64,000 nucleotides of DNA from Sarocladium kiliense (taxonomy: Eukaryota > Ascomycota > Sordariomycetes > Hypocreales > Sarocladiaceae): the NCBI GenBank assembly GCA_030734395.1, contig JAUZTG010000002.1, positions 1 through 64,000 on the forward strand, read 5' to 3'. The notes under the pieces are model-generated. The model did no database searches, was not told the DNA's origin, and worked only from the letters and a program-made list of their open reading frames with translations. A program made the position numbers and the translations under genes. Shown here in pieces: positions 10,129 through 20,411 of this stretch (within the stretch, counting starts at the first letter, position 1; the number at the start of each line of letters is the position of its first letter).

Positions 10129-10375
10129 GGCCGATGGTGTCCCAAATTACTCAAAGGCTGACCTGTTAGACCCAGAGCGAACCACGGAGAGCTCATCCAA
10201 GAGAGCTCCATTTTGTTATCGTTGCGATCATCGCAGTCATATACTACCACAATGCTTCGCAACAACAAAAACTGTGTGGCATGGCCGCGAAAGAAGGATG
10301 GACGAGGACCGCTGTACAAACTGCGGCGCGTCCGATCATCATCGGTGGGCCTGCGACTATCAAGATCTAATATAG
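10129..10375 (+). CDS. Tandem CCHC zinc-knuckle exon, possible C-terminus of the PNP-domain protein
   Basis: The frame reads through two clean C-X2-C-X4-H-X4-C knuckles: CYRCDHRSHILPQC and CTNCGASDHHRWAC, then a stop at 10373-10375. The knuckles are separated by a basic linker. Zinc knuckles bind single-stranded nucleic acid in retroelement Gag and in splicing or RNA-decay proteins. The frame differs from that of the PNP domain by one position. An ATG-initiated short gene from 10070 is the alternative to splicing. No Gag, RT or integrase sequence surrounds it. Confidence 0.5.
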
Positions 10376-10771
10376 ATCACCCACATTTTGCCCAGGCCAC
10401 TATTGCATTAGAAGGACGAGGTTATCTATTGTGAAAAATCATGTGACGCTGTAGAGTCGAGCATACCATATACCCCGGCAATGATCGAAGAACTCCACCC
10501 TTCCTTCACTTCTAGTCCAGTGGCGATGGTGATCACACGATTTTCTTGTTCTAGGTGGAAGTTATTACTGTAACGCTCATGAGCGTATAAGCCTTCTCAT
10601 TTGAACTATGACTTGTCTTTCCCCCACCCCTCTTAGACCGTTACCGTGACTCGACGTCGCCTTCAGCCCGCACATCCCTCTGCCGCTCCCATTTGTCAAA
10701 CCACTCGAGTACAGTCATTCCCAAATCCTAGCTCCCAGGCTGAGAAACGCATGTTTGTGGCTAAGCCCTGC
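10376..10771. other. Intergenic stretch between convergent genes
   Basis: No coding signal was seen. It contains the 3' flanks of the zinc-knuckle exon and of the minus-strand membrane-protein gene. Confidence 0.4.
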
Positions 10772-11711
10772 TTAAAGAACGGCGCTGAGAAAGGTGAAGA
10801 CAGCGATCAAGGCTCCTGCGAGTCCGCATGCATAACTTCCAGCGGTCAACGCAATTTCAATGCTGTGGGTAAGTGCCGCGGCCATAGCGATAATACATAC
10901 GCTTCCCAAAAGACTCACGCCAATTAAAATTAGTAGGTACCGAACATGCCAGCCCTCGATTAGCAGGAATGCCGGAATTGTTCTGCCATAAGGAGCAACA
11001 GCGTCACCAAACGTGTCATATTGTAGTTCTCTGCAAGACATTAGGATTGTGCTTTCAAGTAGATTGAGAATGTGCGCCGCTACTCACTTGTACGAATGCA
11101 CAAACCCAAGTCCCCTCAAAATGGCCAAACCATCTTCGTCGACGCCGTTCTGCCAGTAGTACTCGAGCATAGAAGGCAGCCATCGATAATCCGATCGCTG
11201 CTGCCGAAGCCTCCGAACTTCTTCGACTTTGCAATATACGCCATTCAACTCGTTATAAGTGGAATTCGGGCAATAGAAGCAATCGTCATGTGTTTTTCCA
11301 TTGACGTCTATTCCACATTCGAATGGTTCAAGATCATGCGCTTCTAGGTCGATAGCCTGGTCTAGCCGCAATATTTGGTCGGCATAGTCGGCGTTCAAAA
11401 CAGAGACTCGGATTTCAGGGTGGCCATTCGCGGGTTGTTCGACTTTCATCAATCGCATCTGAGTTGTCTGTATGTCAGCCAGGTGTGACAGCTGGTTTGT
11501 GAGGGTCCTTTACATCGATCTCTTGAACGGCGACGACAGAATAAAGAGAATATCGTTTCCACCATCGTCCAGATTCTTTGCGCAATCTGTCAAGCCCGAG
11601 GGCCGGATCTTTCGGTTTGATCGGTATGTCTTGAGCGTGGTACGTTCTCCCACGTTTGAAGCATAAGAAAACGCATTCTTCGTGCCCTTCTTTTTGCGAT
11701 CGCCGTTGGCA
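10772..11711 (-). CDS. Fungal conserved protein with C-terminal membrane anchor, 5' end not found
   Basis: Exons 11711-11514, 11467-11088 and 11030-10772 fit together in phase over introns of 46 and 57 nt (donors GTAAAG and GTGAGT). They give 278 residues without a start codon. The pattern is that of a large uncharacterised fungal family. It has an N-terminal CVFLCFKRGR segment, then GRWWKRYSLYSVVAVQEID, a central acidic region with cysteines, LPSMLEYYWQNG, TIPAFLLIEGWH and two C-terminal membrane helices (YLLILIGVSLLGSVCIIAM and YACGLAGALIAVFTFLSAVL). In frame, TAA at 11714-11712 lies before the first exon. There is no ATG or convincing acceptor between, so the N-terminus is either missing or on an unrecognised exon. 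Confidence 0.65.
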
Positions 11712-11714
11712 TTA

Positions 11715-13370
11715 CGGAGCTATGATAGTCCTTCGTCCCATTTGATCTGCAGGGTCATCACGCTGCTGTGTCATGGTATTCTGTCAATTCTGTCGATGTC
11801 TAGAAGAACTTGATTCTGGGGTTTTTCGCTAGAAGGATACTCAACACATGCAAACGCGTAGATTATCGAAGAGGAAGTATGAAACATTTTCAGAAAAGCA
11901 AGGGACAACTCATTTTTATCTACGGGAAGAGCGTGAGGCTCTGTCCGCGGTCAAGACGTCAGCTGACTGCAGGCTGCCGTCAACGCTACCATCAACGCTG
12001 ACCCGGCAGAGAGCAAGGCTGACCAGTCAAATATTCGCCGATGGAAATGTGCATTAGGCTACTTGCTGCATCCAATCTATATACAGCAAAGACGGTTCTT
12101 TCACATGTAGATAAACCCGGAAGTTACTTGCCGTCCGACAGGATGTCTTGTCATTGCATCTTCTGACAGAAGCCTGGCTGATGAGTGGCTGCCTGGAGAA
12201 CGCCGCACGGTGCTCGCGCTGGCCCAGTCGCAACCAGCCAGATTGAGTCTCGTACATACATATGTGCTGTGAGACGACATCGTTACCACGACCCAGTCTT
12301 CGTCTCATATGTCCCTTCCACGTGTGCCTGACTCGAGCAGCCGGTACGGGCGAGAGCAATCAGACTGAGCTATGGACGCCAGAGAGAAGAGATGCGATGT
12401 CCATGCGTCGCATGAAACTATGGCAGAGGATGGGTCATGGCTCCAGCGAAAACTGGCCCAAGATCCAACCATGACGCTGTGGCTTCAGCGCTGTCAAGAG
12501 ACACCCTGCAACCTATTGTTGGGTGGTGCATCGGAATGCATTGCAGGGCCTGCTGTAATCATTCTTTCTTCTCTTCGCCAGGAAGTCGCCAGAGAACGCC
12601 GTAGTGGACGAACGTCGCTTTGAGAAACAAATGGCCAGAAGTGGGCTTTGTTCTCTTATTAGGTCTGTTCAGAGCGGTACATAGAGGTGCGTCCACTGTA
12701 GACCCACCCACCTCCAGGTAGCATTGTCAATTTAATTAACGTATCAAATTTGGGACACGACTTTCGCCTTTCACTGTAGCTCGACACGAACTCAACAGTG
12801 ATAATGCTGTGACCCGGTCCCACCCCTTCCGATTGCTAGAGAATGTGCAAGTCGAACAGTTTACTTCACAAACTAACTTCGGAGAGATGCATGAGCCGTC
12901 CATTGCTACCCAATTTTGCTGCCTATTCCGGAGCTGAAGGTCGTGTTCATACATTTGCATCGGGGCCGTAACCCTCGAAGTGAGCTTCGGAGGAGACCGA
13001 GCAAGGAGCCGCAGGCCCGAAGTCCACTTTTGTCGTGTTTCGACTTCGTAAGAGCAGATATGGCCACAAGTCCGGAACTGAGCCTCCACGAGATGCAAGT
13101 ACATCGACAGCAAGGAGTGCATGTGTCATCATCGCAAGTTACCTGTGCCGCGTGTACATCGCATTATTGGCCGCCCAAATGCTGAAGCAGCTTTTCACTG
13201 GGTACAGTTCCCTATGGCACAGTCAAAGTCATTGCAAGAGGGAAGACGTGCATCCGAATTCGGCTGTGTCGCAACATCCGTGCGGCGAGGGACGGCCGCC
13301 TTGGGCTCATTTCCGAGCAGACCACGCACTCTTGCTAAGCCGAAAAGAGGGCAAGTTCTCCCTTGTGCTC
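11715..13370. other. Gene-poor stretch
   Basis: Frames of up to 128 codons occur (minus 13122-12736, plus 12372-12623), but none has a domain, signal peptide or splice logic I can support. No repeats were recognised. Confidence 0.35.
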
Positions 13371-13378
13371 TATTTAAG
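13371..13378 (+). promoter_or_regulatory. TATA-like element of the secreted-protein gene
   Basis: TATTTAAG lies 43-50 bp before the ATG at 13421, a plausible but close spacing for a short 5' leader. Confidence 0.35.
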
Positions 13379-13420
13379 ACTAAAGGCGGTGGCCCTCAAA
13401 TTTCCAGGATCTAGGCAGAA

Positions 13421-14086
13421 ATGATGAACCTTTTGTGCAAAGTCGTCAGCCTCCTCGCAACCTCGATCGTGGCTTCTGCCCGTACCATCTCTATCGAGCC
13501 CACATTGGCCACCGCCCGGATCACTCCTCATGAGTCGTACTCTTCTTCCGTTGGAGTGATTGGCTGCAAGGTTAACACGAATCGCATTGCCTACTGGCCC
13601 AGTCCCGTCGACTGTAACGATATCTGCGTTCGCGTGAGCCATGACGGCCGCTCGCTGAATCTTCTCAAGGTCGACACTTCCTCTGGTGCCTTCGACATCT
13701 CTTATGACGCTTGGAATTATCTCGGGTACGGTGTTTCGGCCATTGACGTCCCTATGACCGGTGGAGAACTCAGCATGGAGTATCAATTTGTGCCGGCGCA
13801 CGAGTGTACCGAATTGATCGACGGCGGGAGCTTGCCGTTGCTGGCGGCAAACAGCATGAACTACTTGGCCGCGTGCCTCGCCCAGCCTGATAGCTTCGTT
13901 GCGCAGAACTACAGGCTATACAATATCCTTGACCCGGTTTGCCACTGGGGCACTGACGAATTGTGTACTCTTGACCTCGCTGTCAGTAACCAGCCCGCAT
14001 GCCCGGGCGGCCTAGGCTCCAACGCTCCACTGAATATTCCCGTTCGGAACGTCCAGTATGGAACTGGGGAGCTCATTGTGGCGTAA
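13421..14086 (+). CDS. Secreted eight-cysteine protein with double-psi-barrel-like (expansin/Barwin-type) core
   Basis: This single-exon gene encodes 221 residues. A signal peptide is visible (MMNLLCKVVSLLATSIVASA). The mature part begins with IGCKVNTNRIAYWPSPVDC and continues with ICVRVSHDGRSLNLLKVD, then GAFDISYDAWNYL. This order of a cysteine pair, a short beta-rich region and FDIS is shared by fungal secreted proteins related to RlpA/expansin-like barrels. Eight cysteines are spaced to the end, including DPVCHWGTDELCTL and QPACPGG. Such proteins are usually apoplastic or cell-wall associated; enzymatic activity is not known. ATG 13421 and ATG 13424 are equivalent. The gene ends in a clean TAA, and length is normal for the family. 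Confidence 0.8.
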   Translation: MMNLLCKVVSLLATSIVASARTISIEPTLATARITPHESYSSSVGVIGCKVNTNRIAYWPSPVDCNDICVRVSHDGRSLNLLKVDTSSGAFDISYDAWNYLGYGVSAIDVPMTGGELSMEYQFVPAHECTELIDGGSLPLLAANSMNYLAACLAQPDSFVAQNYRLYNILDPVCHWGTDELCTLDLAVSNQPACPGGLGSNAPLNIPVRNVQYGTGELIVA

Positions 14087-14483
14087 GTGACTCAAATCAC
14101 TTGCTGACATAGTCTCCAAGTCCATGAACGCGAACGGAAACGCATGCAACTTGTGGACCCCTGTCATCGAAGCTGGCAAAGCGTGAAGAGGCAATCTCGC
14201 GTCGCGGTGACAAGATTCAGAAATAGGTAATAGCTATTACTGATGCGGCCCAGAAGTGGGTTTGATTCTCACAACCTTCAACATTGAGGCATGTTCGGGT
14301 TGCCAGCCCTAAGCACGCTAGATCGAAGTTCGTGACCATCTAAGCACCATCTTAGCCAATGTTTGTGAGATTCGTCAGCCAGGCAAGTCTCAGCAATAGT
14401 AGTAAATCACAATCAGGATCCTCATCAGAGTAGCAAATACGCCAGGTATGTACAGTCTCTCGCGGCTGTTGACATTTCTAATC
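14087..14483. other. Intergenic stretch, no gene seen
   Basis: Nothing beyond the 3' flanks of the two convergent neighbours was recognised. Confidence 0.4.
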
Positions 14484-14912
14484 CTATCGCCTGAGCTGGC
14501 TGAAGAACGCAGGGGCAAGTGCCAGACACTCGTAGTTAAGAACATAACGGTATTGACAATGATCGGCCTTTTTACCGAGATGTTGACCGATCTCGTCCCA
14601 GGTTCTGCTTTTCCCATGCAACGCGAGCATTTTTAAATCCTGGTCATAAGTCCATCTCAAATTTGACGCAAGATCATTGAGCCTGCGGTAGCGACCGGCG
14701 ACGGCGTGTTCGGTCCTGTTCAGCTCGCGCGCGATTTTGCACCAGTCCAAACCTTGGCGGCGACGCCTTAAAAGTGTCAACTCGTCTCTCACGTTCCAAG
14801 GCCCTCGCTTTGGCTGATGCACGTGACGAAGCTTCTGGACCAGCCAGGACCGACGACGTTGTGGCATGACTTTTACGTTGAGGATGCACTTACGGTAGGC
14901 AGTCGGGTCCAT
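14484..14912 (-). CDS. Small Myb/SANT DNA-binding protein
   Basis: A 142-residue frame carries two Myb-type repeats. The first is RGPWNVRDELTLLRRRRQG with DWCKIARELNRTEHAVAGRY. The second is LRWTYDQDLKMLALHGK with TWDEIGQHLGKKADHCQYRY. Each keeps three spaced aromatic positions and an acidic patch after the first Trp, as in R2/R3 or telomere-repeat-type Mybs. The segment before the first repeat is strongly basic. It is probably a nuclear DNA-binding protein with unknown targets. A GTAAGT at 14896-14891 lies early in the frame, so the first codons may be spliced and ATG 14867 may be the true start. Confidence 0.7.
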   Translation of the reverse strand: MDPTAYRKCILNVKVMPQRRRSWLVQKLRHVHQPKRGPWNVRDELTLLRRRRQGLDWCKIARELNRTEHAVAGRYRRLNDLASNLRWTYDQDLKMLALHGKSRTWDEIGQHLGKKADHCQYRYVLNYECLALAPAFFSQLRR

Positions 14913-15274
14913 GGACCTTTATACCAATCCCTGGTTGCCTGAAGAGTCGATTCATGCTGCGTTGGCAACTTCTTGACGGGGGCCTTGCAAGGACAGCAAA
15001 TCAATTCGTCTATGCAACCACTTCTGGAGTTCCGACCTGCATTTCAGGTCACTGCAAAATGTCGACGGTACAACGAAAGACCATTTGTACAGAGGTGTTC
15101 TTGTCAAGGCATTAGATGTACATGTACAATATAGTCTAGGTACGGGATGTCGTGTAGCGGAAAGCATAGCAGCAGATGGACGATGCGTGTATCTTGACCA
15201 TTCTGATTCTTGACACTCTGAGCAAAATTGTACAGAAAGTACCACTATACTTTTGCGGGACGAAATGTTATCGG
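14913..15274. other. Intergenic stretch, no gene seen
   Basis: This is the upstream region of the Myb gene. No motif was recognised. Confidence 0.4.
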
Positions 15275-15973
15275 TCATTCATGACGAGCGCAATGGACGA
15301 AATCCAGTCGCGCGGGATTCGAGCGGTGAGACGCGCGATGAATGCCTGCCGCCCACCAGTCGTAGCGATCCTGCCAAAGCGGCCCTGAAAGCTCGGACGA
15401 CCTGACCTTGTCGATAGTTGCCAGAGCAGCTATTCTGGCGAACTCAGACTCGCCCTGTCGAAGGTTTCTGTGTTTCTTGTCCATCGCACCCTCCCACGTA
15501 GCGAAGACAAAAAGTTCGAGATTCTGATCGATACTGTGGCATAGTAGACACAGGATCGGCCCAGTGCATATTTTCTGATGCATCTCTTTCAGAGTTTCGA
15601 TCGCATCCGGCGAGAATTTGAAGTACACAGTCGAGAGCGAAGGCTCACCACGACAGTGGGCATACTTGATCAAGCGTCCGTGGAGGGGCGTTTTCGTCTC
15701 TTCGTTGGTCAGAATTGCGAGCACCCAATCCGTGTCCGGGTCAACTGGAGGCGGAAATGTCTCCACATGGGAATAAGTTGTCCGTGAGCTCGCGGTCGGG
15801 TTGTTTGAGTAGTCTGAATGCTGAGAAAATCGAGCCTTCCAGCTGAATTTAGTGATGGTCTTAAACCTTGTTAGAACATTAGCCTTCTCCAGCAAGGCCC
15901 GCGGGATCGTGGGCTGAGGTCGTGCTGTGTGCTTGGTGCCCAGGCCGGGCCAGGCTGACGATGTGTCCGCCAT
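15275..15973 (-). CDS. Hypothetical protein, 232 residues
   Basis: The frame begins at a proper ATG and is open for 233 codons, longer than chance frames nearby. The N-terminal third is Ser/Thr/Pro-rich. The middle has DTDWVLAILTNEETKTPLHG, and further on FKFSPDAIETLKEMHQKI, GPILCLLCHSI and LELFVFATWEG, which look like an alternating beta/alpha fold. The C-terminus is basic. There is no signal peptide or membrane helix. I do not recognise the family. Confidence 0.45.
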   Translation of the reverse strand: MADTSSAWPGLGTKHTARPQPTIPRALLEKANVLTRFKTITKFSWKARFSQHSDYSNNPTASSRTTYSHVETFPPPVDPDTDWVLAILTNEETKTPLHGRLIKYAHCRGEPSLSTVYFKFSPDAIETLKEMHQKICTGPILCLLCHSIDQNLELFVFATWEGAMDKKHRNLRQGESEFARIAALATIDKVRSSELSGPLWQDRYDWWAAGIHRASHRSNPARLDFVHCARHE

Positions 15974-16734
15974 GAGCTACGTCTGGACAGAGGATGCGAC
16001 TCTGTGTGCGAGATGCATTCATGCCTAAGGAAGACTGCTTGAGTTTCCAAAGGACTGCCGTAGCCAAGTAATCACTTAAGTAGACCAGGCGCCCCACGCG
16101 AACCTATTGTAGAAAACGCTCAAACATTCATTAGTGGCTCTTTGACCTGAGTACCTTTCCCGTCCTCTGAAGTATCGATGAAATCGGCTTAGTCTCACAG
16201 TGCTTGGAGGGCAGACTGGACATTTGCCTGATTCCGGCAGTATCTACATCTCCCCCGGCCTGGCATGTATCCCATTGCGCCGTCATCTGCCTCCAAAGTG
16301 AGGCACTTCTCAGTAGGAAATACTGGTGGAAATGCCTTTCCACATGATGTCGACGCGAATGTGTTGGATGGATGTGGAACTTCCCTTCATTCACTTCTGG
16401 ACTATACTGTGATTCTGTAGGTAAGGGGCACCATTGCGAGGTGCTCCAACCTGCCATTATAGATTCGCTGAATGAAAGTAAGGTGGGCCCTACATCGAAA
16501 ATGTGTAGTTACAACTTGAAGTGGAAACACGTAGAGTAAATAACCCAACACCAAAGAGAAAGAACCAAGAACTTCATTTACCGCTGAAATCTACTTATTT
16601 TGCGTGTTCATCTGGCTACAGTACCAATGCCACAGAAGATTTCAACACAACTAGCGTTATACTTCATAGCGCAAAAGCAGGATTGTCCTTGACGACAGCC
16701 AGTTCGCAGGACAGATGAAGTGCCAGCCCTTTTG
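15974..16734. other. Intergenic stretch between same-strand genes
   Basis: No coding motif was seen; only short antisense frames. Confidence 0.4.
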
Positions 16735-18063
16735 TTACAAAGAACCTAGAAACCGGGACAATCTGGAAAGGGACAGTCTGCGAAGTTCCATCCAACGCCG
16801 AGCCTCCTCGTCATCGCGTGCGGGGGAGGCGGTGGAAATTTGAAAGCCAAACCCGTCTCCATCTGGCAATCTTTTCAAGACTGGCTTATCCCACGTTTCC
16901 CCAAAATGCGCTTCTAAATCCTGACGAAGGATGGAAACATCTTCAACGGAAGATGCGCTGCTACCTTGAATCAACATGGTCAAAGCTAATCGAGAGCTGT
17001 TCTCCGGATGGAGCACAAGAACGCCACGTAGACTGAGAGCCTTTTGACCTCCTGCTTCAACCTTGAACCGGCGAGCCGCCACGAACAGGAGGTGCTGCCT
17101 CCTGTCGAATTCATCAAGAGGCTCTGTCACAAGCTGGAAATGGGGACAAACCCCACCGAGAAGAGATTTGGAGACAAGTTCAACCAAGTTTGTGACCTCG
17201 CCTTCGTATGCAGCTGCGTTATCGATCTGTTGACGAATGCGAGCAGCTGCTCCCAGTTCAAGCGTGCGATCGCGTAGAGCTGTCGCATAACCCCAGGGCT
17301 CGCAAAGTTCAAGATCGATATGATGCCGTGACGCTGCATCTCTGACTGCAGGAAAGCTCTGCGGCATGATGCACCTGAACAAGCCCCGTATTGATCGGCC
17401 GTTTCCAAAGAAAGCAAATGCATAGGTCCGCGGTGCTGTCTGCCCATCAATGTCCCCGCAATTCTCAAGATCTACAAGCGCAATCTTGGGCCACATGTCC
17501 GACGAAGATTCGTTGGCAATCGGTATGTTCCTGAAATCCAGGTCGCGGAAGCCGCTTGCAGCAATGAAGGCCACGAGCTGCTTCAGGGCAGGGTCGAGTC
17601 GTGAAGCGGAAGCCTCGTAACGTCTTGCATGTATCAGATGGTTATTTGGTAGCGATAGTCGTTGCTCGGCGATGATATAATACGGCTTGCTTCCTGTGCG
17701 TATTTCTATGAGACTTTGCGCTGGCAGGATCAGCAGGTCGAGGTTCTGTTGTGCACAGATGTCAGAGGCCCGTTTCACGTGTTTCCATCGCTCCATCGTG
17801 TTCTTGCGACCACTGTCATCTGCAATCTTGAAGACTATGGATGGAGCACAGTCCAATACGAAGATGGCCTCGGAGAGAACCTCAACATTATCCACCGGTT
17901 CTGCCTCAACAATTTGCCGTCGCGAGCACATGAGTACTTTGCAAAGGGCATCCTTGGTAGCAGAGGTGATGACAACGCCCGCCCTGATATTGTCCACGAT
18001 CTTGAACAGGCCGATCCGAAGGCTGTTTTCATGTATTGCCGCATGCTCAGTCCATTGGGCCAT
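16735..18063 (-). CDS. Fungal protein with kinase-like fold, catalytic motifs altered
   Basis: A 442-residue single-exon frame; the first ATG is at 18063 (MAQWTEHAAIHENSLRIGLF). Three motifs stand in kinase order. IVFKIADD resembles the ATP-lysine strand. GFRDLDFRNIPI resembles the catalytic loop HxDxxxxN with His replaced. KIALVDLENCGD resembles the DFG metal loop with Glu replacing Gly. Similar IPI...VDLE proteins are known in fungi as uncharacterised kinase-like proteins. Residues after about 260 form an alpha-rich region with no recognisable domain. Activity is doubtful because the His and Gly are missing; a scaffolding or nucleotide-binding role is possible. Confidence 0.55.
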   Translation of the reverse strand: MAQWTEHAAIHENSLRIGLFKIVDNIRAGVVITSATKDALCKVLMCSRRQIVEAEPVDNVEVLSEAIFVLDCAPSIVFKIADDSGRKNTMERWKHVKRASDICAQQNLDLLILPAQSLIEIRTGSKPYYIIAEQRLSLPNNHLIHARRYEASASRLDPALKQLVAFIAASGFRDLDFRNIPIANESSSDMWPKIALVDLENCGDIDGQTAPRTYAFAFFGNGRSIRGLFRCIMPQSFPAVRDAASRHHIDLELCEPWGYATALRDRTLELGAAARIRQQIDNAAAYEGEVTNLVELVSKSLLGGVCPHFQLVTEPLDEFDRRQHLLFVAARRFKVEAGGQKALSLRGVLVLHPENSSRLALTMLIQGSSASSVEDVSILRQDLEAHFGETWDKPVLKRLPDGDGFGFQISTASPARDDEEARRWMELRRLSLSRLSRFLGSL

Positions 18064-18709
18064 AACGAGCGATGAATAGTTTGATGAGGCCAGCGAAGTT
18101 TGGTTGAGGCGCACTGAAATACATCTGGGCTACATTACTGTATACACTTCGAAAGGGGAAGCTGTCTCTGCACCTCACATTAGTTATATCCGAATGTCCC
18201 TACATTCTGGCGAGCCGACGGCGGCACAGCATGCACCGTCCATGTAGTAAGGCCATGACGCGATTCGAAACCAGATGGTCTTATTCTTGCCAGTTGCGGA
18301 TTGATGCAGCGGCGCCTTGTGGACTACGTGGGGTGTTCGCCGCCTTGTAGTTCTTTGGGCCTGGCGATGCGTGGAAGTCGCCTTTAAGGCTGCGGGGCTT
18401 CGGGACATGTAGCAGTGTCGCTGAGGAGCGACCAGTTCGAGTCCAGGAACATTATGAGGCGTCCGAAAAGATTCAGCCTAGCAGGGGCTATACAGGATGC
18501 TGTCTGGTTCTTCTTGAGGGGCCCAAAAGGATCCGAGTCCCCATCGTCCGCTTCTGGCCATTCGCTGCTGGGGATTCAGATCTGGCCCACGTGACTCATC
18601 AAGGGCATGAATGGTCTCAACATGCGGCAAAGTATTTGCTACATAAGCATCTCTGGAGAGCGCCGAGACGTAGGGGGTGATTGAGCTGGGCAATTTCTTA
18701 TTACTCAAG
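18064..18709. other. Intergenic stretch, no gene seen
   Basis: This is the upstream side of the kinase-like gene (minus) and of a small secreted-peptide frame (plus). A GTTCGAGTCC at 18434-18443 resembles a tRNA B-box but no tRNA folds around it. Confidence 0.4.
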
Positions 18710-18895
18710 ATGAAGCTGTTTATGACGATACTGGCCTATTCTGCCGTTTGCGCACACTGTTCAACCATCCCGAGCATTGCGCCAGCGGAGAGCACGCCGA
18801 TAACTCTTGGACCCGCATATCCGATAGCATTGAAGATTACGGACATGCTCAGGGGGAAGTATCGGGGGAAGGATTTCAGCCTGGACGAGGAGTGA
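18710..18895 (+). CDS. Possible small secreted peptide, 61 residues
   Basis: The ATG at 18710 starts a good signal peptide (MKLFMTILAYSAVCAHC), followed by STIPSIAPAESTPITLGPA and a charged end with KYRGKDFSLDEE. Cysteines occur only within or at the edge of the signal peptide, so it is not a typical cysteine-rich effector. Evidence is limited to the hydrophobic N-terminus and clean frame. Confidence 0.35.
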   Translation: MKLFMTILAYSAVCAHCSTIPSIAPAESTPITLGPAYPIALKITDMLRGKYRGKDFSLDEE

Positions 18896-19895
18896 CGTGC
18901 TCCTCATGAGGTTCGTCCTGAAACGTTGGTGGATTCCCGATGGTCCTACGGCAGGACGTGCGGGGACCAGTGGACGACGTGCGGATGTGCCTGCCATATG
19001 GTAGGACAAAGACACAGATATATTCTCTCTCTCCTTCTCTCTATCTCTGTAAACAAGAAAAAGCGGGATCAGAGACATGTGATGGAATCGCGGTGAGCTG
19101 ATACACGGACCACCAAGCATAATTGGCACTTCGTCCTCAGGGCCGCTCCCGGGTAGGTAGGTATGTTGGCGCGAACACAGCCGTGCTCTCGATGGTACAA
19201 CCACACTCTCTAGGCAGTTGCTCGTAGTTGCTCTACAACAAGGAATGACGTCTGTGACCATACATTACAAGTGCCATAGTCTGCTGCCGTGCAAATATTT
19301 TCGGGTGGTGGAGAGCACCAGACCAGGCAGACATCCGGGCACATCACGTGATGGGCACCGCCTGGCCTGGGAAACACTCGATGTTGATTCCATTCTTGGC
19401 AAGGTCCATCAAGATCGCGCATCGAAGGAGCCACGTCGGCTGAGCCTGGCTTTGCACTTGGCCAGATACCAGCCCTCACGATGAGATGCGACCCCGTTTA
19501 CTCCCCGTCTAGTACGGCCGGGCTTAGCTTCGATGATTGACAATAATGGCAGCGGGGCGACCTATCCTAAGTTCGTATACAATATTCCTAGACAGTCGTG
19601 GCCGCGATATTGAGACGCATTCACAAGCACATCCGTTGTTGTCCTTGGACCTGCAATGTGCCCTTTGAACGGCACCGAGGAGAATAATAATGTCGTTCTG
19701 TCGACAGATACTCTTGTGTCACTCCAAAGTATAGAGGTCATTGCCGACTGTCATAAGGTGGTAGCAAAAGCTGCTATGTCTAGACGATAGGCAGTAACAA
19801 AAATGAGCCATCTGGGAGTTAGCGGACGATGCCACAAGCCATTGCACATCGTCGCTATGTCGTTGGCCAAGACTAATAAATCTCGCCGCAGCCGG
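18896..19895. other. Gene-poor stretch with CT-rich microsatellite
   Basis: A CT-rich run (TCTCTCTC-type) lies at about 19021-19048. Other frames lack motifs. Confidence 0.4.
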
Positions 19896-20411
19896 CTAAG
19901 AACCGCTCTTTTTCTCTTCTCGCATCTCTTCCAGCACTGTTTCCATCGGTGTCATCTTCGCCACCCACGCGTCCTCGTCAGCCTCCTTGATGTTCTTCAG
20001 ATTGAAACTTGGCATCGGCAAGAGCTTCGGGGTATTGGGCATTTGGTGACGAACTGCCTGGCCTGCTGCGGAGGCTGTGCGAACTCTCGTGCGGGGATTG
20101 CCATCCATGGTCTCATTCATTGTGAAGATGTGGTGATTTGACCGACGCTGTATGCTGAGTTGGGCACTCGCCAGCTTATTTACGTGGAAGTCCACACATA
20201 TGACTACATTGAGCGGTGCTTTGGGCAGTGGCTGATTCCAGACGCACCACGAAGCCAGTTCTGGATCAGTATATAAAAAATACGGATCATCGCCACCATT
20301 GAATGTTGAAGAGAGAACTCTCAAGCGGAGCAGCTCAACCCTTTTTGTCTGACAACCATTCATCTTCAGCTCGTAAAAGAAAATGAGGGTCCCCATGACG
20401 GTTTTTAACAT
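19896..20411 (-). CDS. Hypothetical frame, 171 residues
   Basis: ATG-initiated, with polar composition and no recognised domain. The C-terminal half (from MNETMDGN) is Lys/Glu-rich. Its start overlaps the plus-strand frame at 20383, so at most one of the two start codons is likely right. Support is weak. Confidence 0.25.
   Translation of the reverse strand: MLKTVMGTLIFFYELKMNGCQTKRVELLRLRVLSSTFNGGDDPYFLYTDPELASWCVWNQPLPKAPLNVVICVDFHVNKLASAQLSIQRRSNHHIFTMNETMDGNPRTRVRTASAAGQAVRHQMPNTPKLLPMPSFNLKNIKEADEDAWVAKMTPMETVLEEMREEKKSGS

Noticed and set aside
10129..10375. Zinc knuckles as a retrotransposon Gag remnant
   Set aside because: No RT, integrase, protease or LTR sequence is near; the knuckles directly follow the PNP domain. 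The option cannot be excluded but is less likely.
12736..13122. 128-codon minus-strand frame
   Set aside because: No family features, and its plus-strand overlap is equally open, so coding cannot be supported.
18425..18450. tRNA B-box-like GTTCGAGTCC
   Set aside because: No A-box at proper spacing and no cloverleaf can be drawn around it.
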